Assembly: GCA_016703425.1 (NCBI GenBank)
Contig: JADJCA010000007.1
Coordinates: 434,001 to 498,000, forward strand
Length of the DNA stretch: 64,000 nucleotides
Direction: 5' to 3'
DNA from: Myxococcales bacterium
Lineage (GTDB): Bacteria; Myxococcota_A; Polyangia; Polyangiales; Polyangiaceae
Shown: positions 36,202 to 44,344 of the stretch, piece by piece
Position numbering within the stretch: position 1 is the first letter of the stretch
Layout: every line of letters begins with the position of its first letter
The notes under the pieces: model-generated
Seen by the model: only the letters and a program-made list of their open reading frames with translations
Database searches by the model: none
Told to the model about the DNA's origin: nothing
Translations under genes and position numbers: made by a program

Positions 36202-36915
36202 TCAGCGCGGAGGCGCGAGCCTGAGCACCTCGCCGAGCACGGTGCTGAAGAGCATGACGAGCGCTTGCCGAGAGGCTGCGCGCTCGCTCGCGGAAGAGGA
36301 CGCGTGCGACTCGACCCAGTCGACGGAGCCCGCTTCGACGAAGCCGATCCAACCGCGCAAGCCCGCGTGCAGCACCGGCGCGAGCTTCGCCTCCTCGACG
36401 GGGCCGATGCCGAGATCGGGGAAGTCTTCCTCGATGCCGGCGACCACGCGGGACAGAAACGCACGCCGGGTCGCTTCGAGGATCGAAGCGATGCTCGGAT
36501 CGGAGCCGATGCCGCCGCGCATCAAGGCCACGTACGCAGGCCCGCGGCGCGCCACGAAGTCGAGGTATGTCTCGAGACCGCGGTGGAGCCGCTCAATGGG
36601 AGGGAGCGCCTCGACCAGCGCCGTCGCCTGGAGAAGCTCCTCGGCGGTGTGCTTGAGGGCCGCGGCGTAGAGGTCTCGTTTCGACGGAAAGTAGTGGTAG
36701 AGGAGGCCCTTCGAGATGTGCGCCGCCTCGCTGAGGGCGTCGATGGACACCTCGTCGTAGGCCCGGTCGCTGAACGCCTGCACGGCCAGAACCACGAGCT
36801 GCGCGCGCCGCTCATCGACGTCGAGCCGGGTGCGCACGGACGCCGGCGCCGCCGCCGACGTGGCCTTCCGGCTAGCCGTCGTCTTCTTGGAGCGCTTCGG
36901 CGAGGGTCGCGGCAC
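36202..36915 (-). CDS. TetR-family repressor of the adjacent hydrolase-monooxygenase unit
   Basis: 237 residues. A Lys/Arg/Ala-rich N-terminal extension (1-33), then a TetR HTH (YDEVSIDALSEAAHISKGLL, YHYFPSKRDLY), then an all-helix ligand domain ending in LRLAPPR. Divergent from the hydrolase at 37005; the 89-base gap holds a palindrome with ATTGA half sites that overlaps the probable -35 region. It therefore most likely represses both itself and the operon. Inducer unknown; a hydrophobic substrate of the monooxygenase is a guess. Confidence 0.85.
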   Translation of the reverse strand: MPRPSPKRSKKTTASRKATSAAAPASVRTRLDVDERRAQLVVLAVQAFSDRAYDEVSIDALSEAAHISKGLLYHYFPSKRDLYAAALKHTAEELLQATALVEALPPIERLHRGLETYLDFVARRGPAYVALMRGGIGSDPSIASILEATRRAFLSRVVAGIEEDFPDLGIGPVEEAKLAPVLHAGLRGWIGFVEAGSVDWVESHASSSASERAASRQALVMLFSTVLGEVLRLAPPR

Positions 36916-36949
36916 CCCCGCAGCTTACGGGAAATGCGCCGCCGGGCCA

Positions 36950-36970
36950 CTATTGACTTTGGTTCAATAG
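36950..36970. promoter_or_regulatory. Palindromic TetR operator candidate overlapping a -35 region
   Basis: Perfect 7-base arms CTATTGA and TCAATAG are separated by seven bases, placed between the divergent TetR and hydrolase genes. TTGACT (36954-36959) inside it resembles a sigma70 -35 box for the hydrolase operon. The local sequence is AT-richer than its surroundings. Confidence 0.65.
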
Positions 36971-37004
36971 ACGCCACACTCTGGAAACGCCCAAGGAGGC
37001 CCTC

Positions 37005-37937
37005 ATGGCTGATCTGCATCCGCCGCAGCGTCCGCTCCCCGAAGTCCGCTCACCCAAGATGTCGAGCCACGGCCCCGTCCCGCGCGCTTGGTTCGCGGAC
37101 AACGCCGTCGCCACGCACCTCGCCAACGGCGTGGGCCTCTTGTTCCCCGCCGGCGAGCGCTTCTTCGTTCGCTCCGTCCGCGCGTACCTGGGCGAGCTCA
37201 AGGACGAGACCCTCGTCGCGCACGCGAAGCGCTTCTTCGGGCAAGAGGGACGCCACGCGAAGGAGCACGACCGCGTCATCGCGCTCTTGCGCGAGCAGGG
37301 GTACAACGTGACTGGGTTCCTTCAGTTCTACGAGCGCGTCGCCTACAAGCTCATCGAGCGCATCTCGCCGGCATCGCTGAGCCTCGCCACGACGGCCGCG
37401 TGCGAGCACTTCACGGCGCTCTTGGCAGAAGAGGCGCTCGTGTCACGCTCCCTCGACGAGGCGCACCCGACGATGCGCGAGCTCTTCCTGTGGCACGCGG
37501 CCGAGGAGATCGAACACCGCGCCGTGGCCTTCGACGTGCTCTCCGCGGTGGCGCCGAGTTATCCGTTGCGACTCGCGGGGCTCTTCGTCGCGACGGCGTG
37601 CCTCGGAGGCTTTTGGGCTCTCGCGACCGTGTCGCTTCTGCTCCAAGAGGAGAAACCGCATCGCCTTGCGAAGGACTTCCTCCGGATGTTCGGGCAAGAG
37701 GGCGTCTCGTCGATCTTCGTGCGCGGCATTCGCGAATACATGAAGCGCGACTTTCATCCGCTCGACCGCGAGCTCGACGCGCTCGCGGAGAGGTACCTTG
37801 AGGAGGCGGGGTACACGCAAGGGGCAGCGGCGACCACGACCACGACCGCGACCACGACCGCGACCACGACCGCGACCGGGACCGGGACCTCGACCGGGAT
37901 GGCCATCGAGGCGTTTGCGGAGCAAGGCGCCGCGTGA
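37005..37937 (+). CDS. Metal-dependent hydrolase-like protein (PF10118 family)
   Basis: 310 residues. Signature His/Glu pairs FGQEGRHAKEHDR, TAACEHFTALLAEEAL and FLWHAAEEIEHRAVAFDV match the COG3687/PF10118 family of predicted di-metal helical-bundle enzymes. A hydrophobic stretch near 195-215 may touch the membrane. AAGGAGG precedes the ATG. The last 35 residues are Thr/Ala repeats from a hexanucleotide tract, almost certainly dispensable. GTGA overlap with the monooxygenase; this trio (TetR, PF10118 protein, flavin monooxygenase) recurs in actinobacteria and proteobacteria. Exact reaction unknown. Confidence 0.8.
   Translation: MADLHPPQRPLPEVRSPKMSSHGPVPRAWFADNAVATHLANGVGLLFPAGERFFVRSVRAYLGELKDETLVAHAKRFFGQEGRHAKEHDRVIALLREQGYNVTGFLQFYERVAYKLIERISPASLSLATTAACEHFTALLAEEALVSRSLDEAHPTMRELFLWHAAEEIEHRAVAFDVLSAVAPSYPLRLAGLFVATACLGGFWALATVSLLLQEEKPHRLAKDFLRMFGQEGVSSIFVRGIREYMKRDFHPLDRELDALAERYLEEAGYTQGAAATTTTTATTTATTTATGTGTSTGMAIEAFAEQGAA
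37827..37905. repeat. (GACCNN)n hexanucleotide tract inside the end of the hydrolase gene
   Basis: About twelve copies of GACCAC/GACCGC/GACCGG on the plus strand, coding the Thr-Ala/Thr-Gly tail. Being a multiple of three it can expand or shrink without shifting the frame. Confidence 0.85.
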
Positions 37938-39370
37938 TCGTTGACGTCGCCATTGTTGGCGGCGGCTTCGCGGGCCTGGGGCTCGCGACGCTCCTCGCGC
38001 GCGAGGGGAGCTCGTTCTTGGTGCTCGAGGCGAAGAGCGAGCCGGGCGGCGTGTGGCGCGACAACCACTACCCGGGCGTCGCTTGCGACATCGAGTCGCA
38101 GCTCTATTCCTATTCGTTTTCGCCGAACCCGGATTGGTCGCGAACGTACGCGCCGCAGCAGGAGATCTTCGCGTACCTGCGTCGCCACGCCGAAGCGCTC
38201 GGCGACCGCCTGTGGACGGGGGCGCCGGTCACCGCGGCAACGTGGGAACCGGCTCAACGACGCTGGCGCATCGAGACAAGCATGGAGCGCGTCGTCTACG
38301 CGCGCGCGCTCGTGTCGGCGTCGGGCCTCGCGTTCCACCAGCCGGTCGTGCCCGAGCTCCCGGGCCTCTCGTCGTTTCGCGGCGCGACCTTCCACTCGGC
38401 GCGGTGGGATCACAGCGTGTCATTGGAGGCCCGGCGCGTGGCCGTCATTGGCACGGGCGCGAGCGCCATCCAGATCGTCCCCGCCATCGCGCCGAAGGTC
38501 GCGTCGTTGACGGTCTTCCAGCGCACGGCTCCATGGATCGTGCCGCGCGGCGATCGCGAGGTACCCACCGCGCTCAAGGCGCTCTTTCGACGCGCGCCCG
38601 CGACGCAGCGCGCGCTTCGAGCCGCGTTCTTTGCGCGGCACGAGCTTCTGTCGGTCGCGCTCACGCGGAAGCCCGAGCTCATGCGCTACGTGGAGCGCGC
38701 GACGCTGAAGGAGCTTCATCGCGCCGTGCGCGATCCGGAGCTACGCGACAAGCTCACGCCGCGCTACCGCATGGGCTGCAAGCGGATCCTGCTCTCCGAC
38801 GACTACTACGAGGCGCTCACGCGACCGAACGTGAACGTCACAACGTGCGCCATCGTGGAGGTCACGGCTTCGGGGCTGCGTACGAGCGACGGCGCGCATC
38901 ACGAGCTCGACGCCATCGTCTTCGCGACGGGCTTCGAGGCGGCGAACGCGTCGCCTCCCTTCGCGGCGCGAGGCCCACGCGCCACATGGGACGACCTTTG
39001 GAAGGAGGACCCTTCCGCCTACCTGGGCACGACGATCCGAGGCCTGCCGAACTTCTTTCTCCTCGTGGGCCCCAACACGGGCCTCGGGCACAACTCGATG
39101 ATCGCGATGATGGAGGCGCAGTTTCGCTACCTCCGCGGCGCCTTCGCAGCGCTCGACGAGGTGGGCTCCATCGAGCTCCGTGAGAGTGCGCAACGCCAAT
39201 ACAACGATTGGCTCGAGCGGCGCCTCGCGCGCACCGTTTGGGCGTCAGGCTGCCAGAGTTGGTACCTGAGCAAGAGCGGCCGCAACACCACCATGTGGCC
39301 CGGCTCGGTGCTCGAGTTCCGCCACCGCACGAGGCGCTTCGACCTCGAGAACTACGAGACCGTCGCCTAG
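37934..39370 (+). CDS. Flavin-containing monooxygenase (Baeyer-Villiger type)
   Basis: 478 residues. FAD site GGGFAGLG (residues 9-16), an NADPH site GTGASAIQI near 172, and the Baeyer-Villiger fingerprint FRGATFHSARW near 150, all intact. Such enzymes insert oxygen into ketones or oxidise soft heteroatoms in lipids, steroids and the like. The GTG start overlaps the hydrolase stop. Under control of the TetR at 36202 by position. The gene is about 60 residues shorter than classical cyclohexanone monooxygenases, which is normal for this subgroup. Confidence 0.88.
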   Translation: MIVDVAIVGGGFAGLGLATLLAREGSSFLVLEAKSEPGGVWRDNHYPGVACDIESQLYSYSFSPNPDWSRTYAPQQEIFAYLRRHAEALGDRLWTGAPVTAATWEPAQRRWRIETSMERVVYARALVSASGLAFHQPVVPELPGLSSFRGATFHSARWDHSVSLEARRVAVIGTGASAIQIVPAIAPKVASLTVFQRTAPWIVPRGDREVPTALKALFRRAPATQRALRAAFFARHELLSVALTRKPELMRYVERATLKELHRAVRDPELRDKLTPRYRMGCKRILLSDDYYEALTRPNVNVTTCAIVEVTASGLRTSDGAHHELDAIVFATGFEAANASPPFAARGPRATWDDLWKEDPSAYLGTTIRGLPNFFLLVGPNTGLGHNSMIAMMEAQFRYLRGAFAALDEVGSIELRESAQRQYNDWLERRLARTVWASGCQSWYLSKSGRNTTMWPGSVLEFRHRTRRFDLENYETVA

Positions 39371-39388
39371 AGCAGCCGCCAGACCTGG

Positions 39389-39461
39389 GCTCGCGGTCGG
39401 GGTCGGGGTCGGGGTCGGGGTCGAGGTCGAGGTCGAGGTCGAGGTCGAGGTCGAGGTCGAA
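39389..39461. repeat. (GGTCGG)n-(GGTCGA)n hexanucleotide tract downstream of the monooxygenase
   Basis: Four GGTCGG units followed by about seven GGTCGA units. On the other strand it reads (GACCCC)n and (GACCTC)n, the same GACCNN motif as the tract at 37.8 kb but inverted. The two tracts bracket the monooxygenase gene. Confidence 0.85.
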
Positions 39462-39555
39462 AGGTATTTTCGTGGGCTCCCCGCGAAAAGCGCCCCCAAC
39501 TGGAATGCGCGGCTCTGTTGCGTCGTCTGATCGAGCGCCGCCACGCTCTCCGCTC

Positions 39556-39966
39556 ATGCGCTTGCCCCTCCCGAGGATCCTGACTCCCCTCTTCGGGGTC
39601 CTCGTGGTCGCGGTGGGCGCGGTGACGTCGGTCGCGCTGTCAGGCTGCTCCCTCGGCAAGTCGCTTGCGCCGCTCGAGGCGGCGGTGAACGTGGGCGACG
39701 CCTTCGACGCGGTGCTGGAGCGCGCCGTCGCGGGGAAGGTCGGGAGCATCTCCCTCTACGAAGGCGCGCTCCTCGTGCAGACGAACGATCCGGTTCTGCT
39801 GGACGGGCCGCCCGGACAAGCGCGCCAAGCGGGACCGCTGACGGCGCGCATCGTCAACGGTCGCATGTGCGTCGTGCGCCCCACCTCGCCGTTCTCGCGA
39901 GAGGTGCTCAACATCGACTTCGTCGGCGGCCGCGTCTCGGACAAGCGGCGCCACTACGTCGACTAA
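39556..39966 (+). CDS. Small lipoprotein
   Basis: 136 residues. Lipobox VALSGC, then a mixed alpha/beta domain with ISLYEGALLVQTNDPVLLDG and VLNIDFVGGRVSDKRRHYVD at the end. Family not recognised. The start at 39556 gives a good signal peptide; an upstream ATG (39505) would add 17 polar residues. Its last 40 codons and about 60 bases of downstream DNA are copied almost exactly at 46677-46862. Confidence 0.65.
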   Translation: MRLPLPRILTPLFGVLVVAVGAVTSVALSGCSLGKSLAPLEAAVNVGDAFDAVLERAVAGKVGSISLYEGALLVQTNDPVLLDGPPGQARQAGPLTARIVNGRMCVVRPTSPFSREVLNIDFVGGRVSDKRRHYVD

Positions 39967-40130
39967 GGAGTCGTCGGGCGAGAGAAGCGAGCGGACTCGG
40001 AGACGACGCCGTAGGCCAACTCGTCACTTGCCTCGCTGCGCGATCCAGAGGCCGGGCGTTGCGTAGGAGCAGTAGGCGCGGCAACCGTTGGACGAGCCCG
40101 CCCCGTGTCGCGCGGCCGCGCCACGCGTTC

Positions 40131-41004
40131 TCATCGAGCGCGCTCGAGCCAGTTAATCGTGTGGTTCGGTTGGCCCGTCACGGGGCCAGCCGAACCGCTC
40201 ACGTAGAGGCGACACGCGTCGGGCGAGAGCCAGCGGCTTGACGCGTGGTACCAGTCCCCCACCCTAACGGGTTTGCCGTAGCGAGATTCACCCGCACGAA
40301 ATTCGTAGGCGAAGGGCATTTGCTGGCCTCCCAACGTTGTCTGGTCCGCGACCAAGAGCGCGCCGTCGGCCGAGACTGCGCCAAGGCGCCCTCGCGCCCC
40401 TGAGTCCGTTTCCTCGCCCCACTGCCCAGCCCCGCTCTCTCCGATAGATTGGCGGGTTGTCGACCGCATTCGAAACGATGCGACCCTCTCTCCAATACAG
40501 GATGACCGTCTCGTTCGCCGACACGAGGACGCCGGTGAAGGTGATCCCCCCGGCAAACACCTCGTCGTCCGCATCCGGCACGACGGCGTCAGGGGGGACA
40601 AAGTGGGCCCTACGAACCGCCGTCCCCGTACTAAAGTACAAGCGTTGCCCATCGGTGCTCACTCCCGCCAGTCCACCGGGCGCTCCAGACAGGGTTCCGG
40701 CCCGGCCGAACGGTTGCTTGCGATCGGTGCGGGTTGCGCGGTAGAGCGCAGTCGCGCCATTGTGCTGCGCATGGAAGTACACCGTCAATTCGTCGCCCGA
40801 TAGCATCGGGGTCGGATCGTCGACAAGCGCGCCGAGCGAGTCGCTAACGGCCGCGGCGGCGTTCGGGTACAAGAACCGTGCGTTCGGATCGCATTGCTCA
40901 GGTGTTGGCTGCACCTCCCGCTCGCAGGCCCATTGCGCGGGCAAGAGAACGAGCGCCGCCCGCGCCCCATAGCGCCCGAATCGTTCCCAAGTCGCGGTCC
41001 TCAC
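40131..41004 (-). pseudogene. PD40/TolB-like propeller protein, frameshifted
   Basis: Two overlapping frames make one protein. The first (from 41004) has a signal with WACE, then DPTPMLSGDELTVYFHAQHN, GVSTDGQRLYFSTG and VSANETVILYWREG. The second (to 40131) continues with LGAVSADGALLVADQTT and WLSPDACRLYVSGSAG. The S.DG..LYF pattern is that of PD40 (WD40-like) blades. The frames meet around 40435-40470. Its ATG overlaps the stop of the beta-helix gene (ATGA), so it is the last gene of the LQDW operon. Confidence 0.7.
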
Positions 41005-42149
41005 GAGAGGGCGGGCCTATCGAGTTGGCTGATGTCTCCATCGAACGAATCGGCAGACGAGTTGCGGAATGAGCACTTCGCGCGCGAGCCGAGGATCTGA
41101 AGCGCGCTCCGCGACGCTGCCGGAAAAGACGGCGCCTCGAGAGACGTGTTCTCCAGGAAGACGTAGGTGGGCGACACATCAGACGCCGACGAAGTCTCGT
41201 CCGTGTCACGTATGCAGACGCACGAGCCTGGTATCGGCCGATACGCGCTTGTCGCCTTGTCGAAGTTCTTGGCCGTGTAGTACGCCTCGGTCACATTCGT
41301 TCGGAGGAGCGATCCACGAACGTGCACGTCGAACGCGTCCTCGATCAGCATGCAGCCTCCCGGCCCTTCCTCCATGAAGAGGGCGTCGAAGAAGCAGTTC
41401 ATGAAGTGACAATCGGCGTTCTTGTGCTTGCAACGAACCTCGATGTCGTAGCCGTCGCGTTCGTTGTACGAGCTGCCGAAGTCTGTGAAGAGCGCGGTGT
41501 GCCAGTCGCCTTCCAGAAGCAGCGTCTTGCCCTTGTCCCCGTAAGGCCACACCCAAACGTCCTTGATCGCGATCCCGCTCGCGTCGAGGACGCGCTCTGC
41601 CGTGCGCGCCGGATACGCTACGTCAGGAACCTGGATGTCCCGCCCTTCGAGCCGAAGCCCAACGTTGTACATGTCGCGGTTCCAGAAGACGTAATCGGTG
41701 GACTTCATCCTCGCGGACTTCGCGAAGTTGAGGTTGCTGACCGACGTGTTGTGATTCATGTAGACCACCGCTCGGCGTCCGCCTGGGCCCTCCGGCGACA
41801 CCCACGCGCCGTTCGGAGGGAAGATCGTGGCCGACTGACCAATCCCAACAAGAAGCACGTTGGGCTTCATGCGAATTTCCTCGTAGTAGACGCCAGGCGT
41901 CACGAGGATCGTCCAGGTGTCTTCACCCGGCCGTAAGTCTACGTCGGTGTAGTTCTTCTTCGGCGGCAGCGGGATGACCCGCATCGCCTCGCCAATGGTC
42001 CGAAAGTCCGACGTGAGGCCGTGGTAGATGTTGTTGCTCGTCGCTTGCCTCGGACCGACGACCAGCGTGCGCTCGTTGCGCAGTGTGTCGTAGGCCATCG
42101 GCACGACGATGCCCGGCCGGGACATCCTCTGAATTCGACTAAGTGCCAT
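41001..42149 (-). CDS. Right-handed beta-helix (pectin-lyase-like) protein
   Basis: 382 residues without a signal peptide. Repeated short strands with Asn/Gly turns (YTDVDLRPGEDTWTILVTPG, NVLLVGIGQSATIF, MNHNTSVSNLNF, GCMLIEDAFDVHVRGS) predict a parallel beta-helix of the pectinesterase/tail-spike sort. The opening (TIGEAMRVIP, then WTILVTPGVYYEEI) resembles the lead-in of pectin-lyase-fold proteins. No carboxylate catalytic set could be identified. It lies between the LQDW array and the PD40 gene in one transcription direction, so it may share their destination. Confidence 0.7.
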   Translation of the reverse strand: MALSRIQRMSRPGIVVPMAYDTLRNERTLVVGPRQATSNNIYHGLTSDFRTIGEAMRVIPLPPKKNYTDVDLRPGEDTWTILVTPGVYYEEIRMKPNVLLVGIGQSATIFPPNGAWVSPEGPGGRRAVVYMNHNTSVSNLNFAKSARMKSTDYVFWNRDMYNVGLRLEGRDIQVPDVAYPARTAERVLDASGIAIKDVWVWPYGDKGKTLLLEGDWHTALFTDFGSSYNERDGYDIEVRCKHKNADCHFMNCFFDALFMEEGPGGCMLIEDAFDVHVRGSLLRTNVTEAYYTAKNFDKATSAYRPIPGSCVCIRDTDETSSASDVSPTYVFLENTSLEAPSFPAASRSALQILGSRAKCSFRNSSADSFDGDISQLDRPALS

Positions 42150-42197
42150 GTGAACTCCGTCGCTACGTGCTGACTTGGCGGGCGCTTCGAGCGGGGC

Positions 42198-42500
42198 TCA
42201 CCCGCGCCCTCCGCTAGCCGTGACGTTGGGCCGCCGCACATGCCTCATGAGCCGCCTGCGTTGCCAGGCGTTGCCACGCGGAACGTGAGCTCTTGAGCAC
42301 CGCACGACGCGGCTTCGTTCGGAACCAGCCGCCACCGCAGGCGTGGACGGAGTCGGAACGACGGACGCCGCGATGCTCACCGCCGAGACCTCCGAGCAAA
42401 CGCTCTCATCGTGCTCACGATCAACGCTGAGTGCCTCGTCGCCGCTATCGGGTCGTTGTTTTTGCATCACGGTCTCCTCGTTTGCTTCATTTTCAGACAT
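42198..42500 (-). CDS. Small acidic protein, possible frameshift
   Basis: About 100 residues. The first 55 are acidic and hydrophilic (MSENEANEETVMQKQ, REHDESVCSEV), with lower GC than the neighbours, then VVPTPSTPAVAAG. The last third is Arg-rich in this frame; in the next frame it reads RRAVLKSSRSAWQRLATQAA and ends in RHG, which looks more natural, so a shift near 42330 is possible. GAGGG lies 11 bases before the ATG. Position between the array and the beta-helix gene suggests membership of the operon. No family. Confidence 0.4.
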   Translation of the reverse strand: MSENEANEETVMQKQRPDSGDEALSVDREHDESVCSEVSAVSIAASVVPTPSTPAVAAGSERSRVVRCSRAHVPRGNAWQRRRLMRHVRRPNVTASGGRG

Positions 42501-42636
42501 CAGTCGCCGTCCCTCGGGACGCTCGCTCCGTTGGCCCGCTCGCGGTTCGCGGGTCTGAAAGCGGTCCTGTTCGCGCCCATCGACGGCAGTCAGGCTCCGT
42601 GGTCCGGCCCCGGGCCTACGCGCTCCGAGGTCACTC

Positions 42637-43053
42637 TCACCTTCCCCCCACCCGATTGCCCGCGACGGCGATGCGGAAGGTCACGTCGGAGACGCCGGAC
42701 GACCCCACCGCCGTCGCGATGAGCTTCCATCGGAGCCAACGCGCTAGCGGAACGGTATTGCCAAGCACGAGCTTCTGCACATCGGGGCTCGTGGCCAAGA
42801 GCGGCGGCGTCGCCGTAAACGTCGGGCTCGCTGCGCTCGCGCGAAACATCGACTCGTCTCGCGTGGGTGCGGTCTCATAGTCGAACCTCAACGAGGTGTG
42901 CCCCGTTGCGATGGTGCACTCGCGAAGCTCGAGCCATGCGGTCGCGTCTTGGTAGTCCTGGAGGTCGAGCCAGTTGGCCTCGGTCTGGATCACGCTCTGA
43001 ATCGAGAACTGCATGCGAATCGTCGTCCAATCCTGCAACAGGAATCCTTGCAT
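42637..43053 (-). CDS. LQDW-domain protein, copy 7
   Basis: 138 residues. MQGFLLQDWTTIR, then VIQTEANWLDLQDYQDATAW, then DYETAPTRDESMF, VPLARWLRWKL and SDVTFRIAVAGN. It is one domain, predicted all-beta, with no signal peptide or membrane segment. The family is not one I recognise. GGAGG lies eight bases before the ATG at 43053, one base after the stop of copy 6. Intact, and the closest relative of copy 6 (over half the residues shared), so this pair is the youngest duplication in the array. Confidence 0.75.
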   Translation of the reverse strand: MQGFLLQDWTTIRMQFSIQSVIQTEANWLDLQDYQDATAWLELRECTIATGHTSLRFDYETAPTRDESMFRASAASPTFTATPPLLATSPDVQKLVLGNTVPLARWLRWKLIATAVGSSGVSDVTFRIAVAGNRVGGR

Positions 43054-43054
43054 G

Positions 43055-43480
43055 TTACCTGCCTCCAATCATGTTCGCCGCGACGGCGATGCGAAATGTC
43101 ACGTCGGACGCGCCCACGGTGCCGACGCCACCGGCGGCGATGGCGAGCTTCCAGCGGAGCCAGCGCGCCAACGGCACGGTGCTGCTAACGAGAATCTTCT
43201 GCACGTCCGGCGTGCTGCCGATAAACGGCCCGGTGAACGCCGCGCTCGACACGCCCACGCGAAACATCGACTCATCCCGTGTGGGGGATGTTTCGTAGTC
43301 GAACTTGAGCTGCGTCGGCGGCGACGTCCCGGTCGCGAACGACGCCTCGCGCACCTCAAGCCACATGACCGCGTCTTGGTAGCCCTGAAGGTCGAGCCAG
43401 TTGGCCTCCGTCTGGATCACGTTGGATAGGCCGAACTGCATTCGAATCGTGGTCCAATCCTGCAACAAGAATCCGTGCAT
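43055..43480 (-). CDS. LQDW-domain protein, copy 6
   Basis: 141 residues. MHGFLLQDWTTIRMQF, TEANWLDLQGYQDAVMWLEV, DYETSPTRDESMF, VPLARWLRWKL and VTFRIAVAAN. Intact, with strong GGAGGGAGAG before the ATG. No export signal. Same order of motifs as the other members, so the fold is shared. The FETAP/DESLF and VPLARWLRW blocks are the most conserved and are the best handles for a profile search. Confidence 0.75.
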   Translation of the reverse strand: MHGFLLQDWTTIRMQFGLSNVIQTEANWLDLQGYQDAVMWLEVREASFATGTSPPTQLKFDYETSPTRDESMFRVGVSSAAFTGPFIGSTPDVQKILVSSTVPLARWLRWKLAIAAGGVGTVGASDVTFRIAVAANMIGGR

Positions 43481-43528
43481 GGTCTCTCCCTCCGCGCGCA
43501 TCGCGCTGTTCGTTGCCGCCCCAAGCCC

Positions 43529-43909
43529 TCAAATCGCCGACATCGTGATCCGAAACGTCGCGCTCCACGTGGCGCTGTCCGCCGACTCGAGCGCCCAGCG
43601 CACCCAGTTGCCGACGGGCGGCCCGTAGACCGAGTGCGCGAGCGCCGTCATGACCGTCGACGTACCGATGGTCGCGAGGTTCACCGCCGTGGGTGCTTGC
43701 AGCGGCAGGAAGAGCGCCTCGTCTTCCGACGGCGCCGTCTCCATGCGCAGGTAGAGATTGGTGCCGCTCACGATGATCTTGCCGACCTCGATCAGAAACT
43801 GCGCGTCTTGGAACTCGTCTGCGGGGACCCACACGGCCTCGCTCTGCACGATCTCCGTCGGCCCGCCCGAGCGTTGCAGCGTCGTCAATCTTGAATGACC
43901 TTCGACCAC
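43529..43909 (-). CDS. LQDW-domain protein, copy 5 (diverged)
   Basis: 126 residues from a GTG. It lacks the MxSFLLQDW start but keeps VQSEAVWVPADEFQDAQFLI, METAPSEDEALF, VGNWVRWALE and WSATFRITM. Intact frame. The most diverged complete member, with Val-Gly-Asn in place of the PLAR before WVRW. 48-base gap from copy 6 and 46-base gap from copy 4. Confidence 0.65.
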   Translation of the reverse strand: MVEGHSRLTTLQRSGGPTEIVQSEAVWVPADEFQDAQFLIEVGKIIVSGTNLYLRMETAPSEDEALFLPLQAPTAVNLATIGTSTVMTALAHSVYGPPVGNWVRWALESADSATWSATFRITMSAI

Positions 43910-43955
43910 ACGTTGTCCTCGTCTCTCGCTCGCCCGTCGCGCTTCTCGTGGGCGC

Positions 43956-44342
43956 TCAGCGCGCGTACGCCATCATCGTGATGCGAAATGTGATGTTCCA
44001 ACTGACGCCTGTATCCTGCGACACGGTGCGCCACCTCACCCAGCGGGAGACGGGCTGCGCCGGGTTGTCGTAGAGCGCGAAGCGACTGACCGTTGGTGTC
44101 GCGCCCGCTGAAGTGATGCTGAGCGGCGTACCCAAGGCTCGAAACGTGCTCGCATCACGGAAGGGCGCCGTCTCGTAGATCATGTTCTGTGGGCTCAGCG
44201 TCGTCCGGCGCGCAAGTTCGAGAAAGAACACCACCTCGCTCGCGAAGCCTTAGTCGACCCAGCCGCCGGACGCCTGAACGACGCCTGCTGCCCCGCCGTC
44301 GGTCCCCACCGTCACCAGTCCTGAAGAAGAAAGCTCTGCATC
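43956..44342 (-). pseudogene. LQDW-domain protein, copy 4, interrupted
   Basis: Starts MQSFLLQDW at 44342. The frame breaks there (a missing G in a G run near 44320 restores VTVGTDGGAAGVVQASGGWVD), and an in-frame TAA follows at 44250-44252. The rest is open: VVFFLELARR, YETAPFRDASTF, PVSRWVRWRT and WNITFRITMMAY. Either a decayed gene or two read errors. The open part alone is 92 residues. Confidence 0.6.
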
Positions 44343-44344
44343 GC

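Noticed and set aside
42198..42500. Small acidic ORF as a RiPP precursor
   Set aside because: No recognisable leader motif, no core with Cys/Ser/Thr clusters, and no maturation enzyme in the window.
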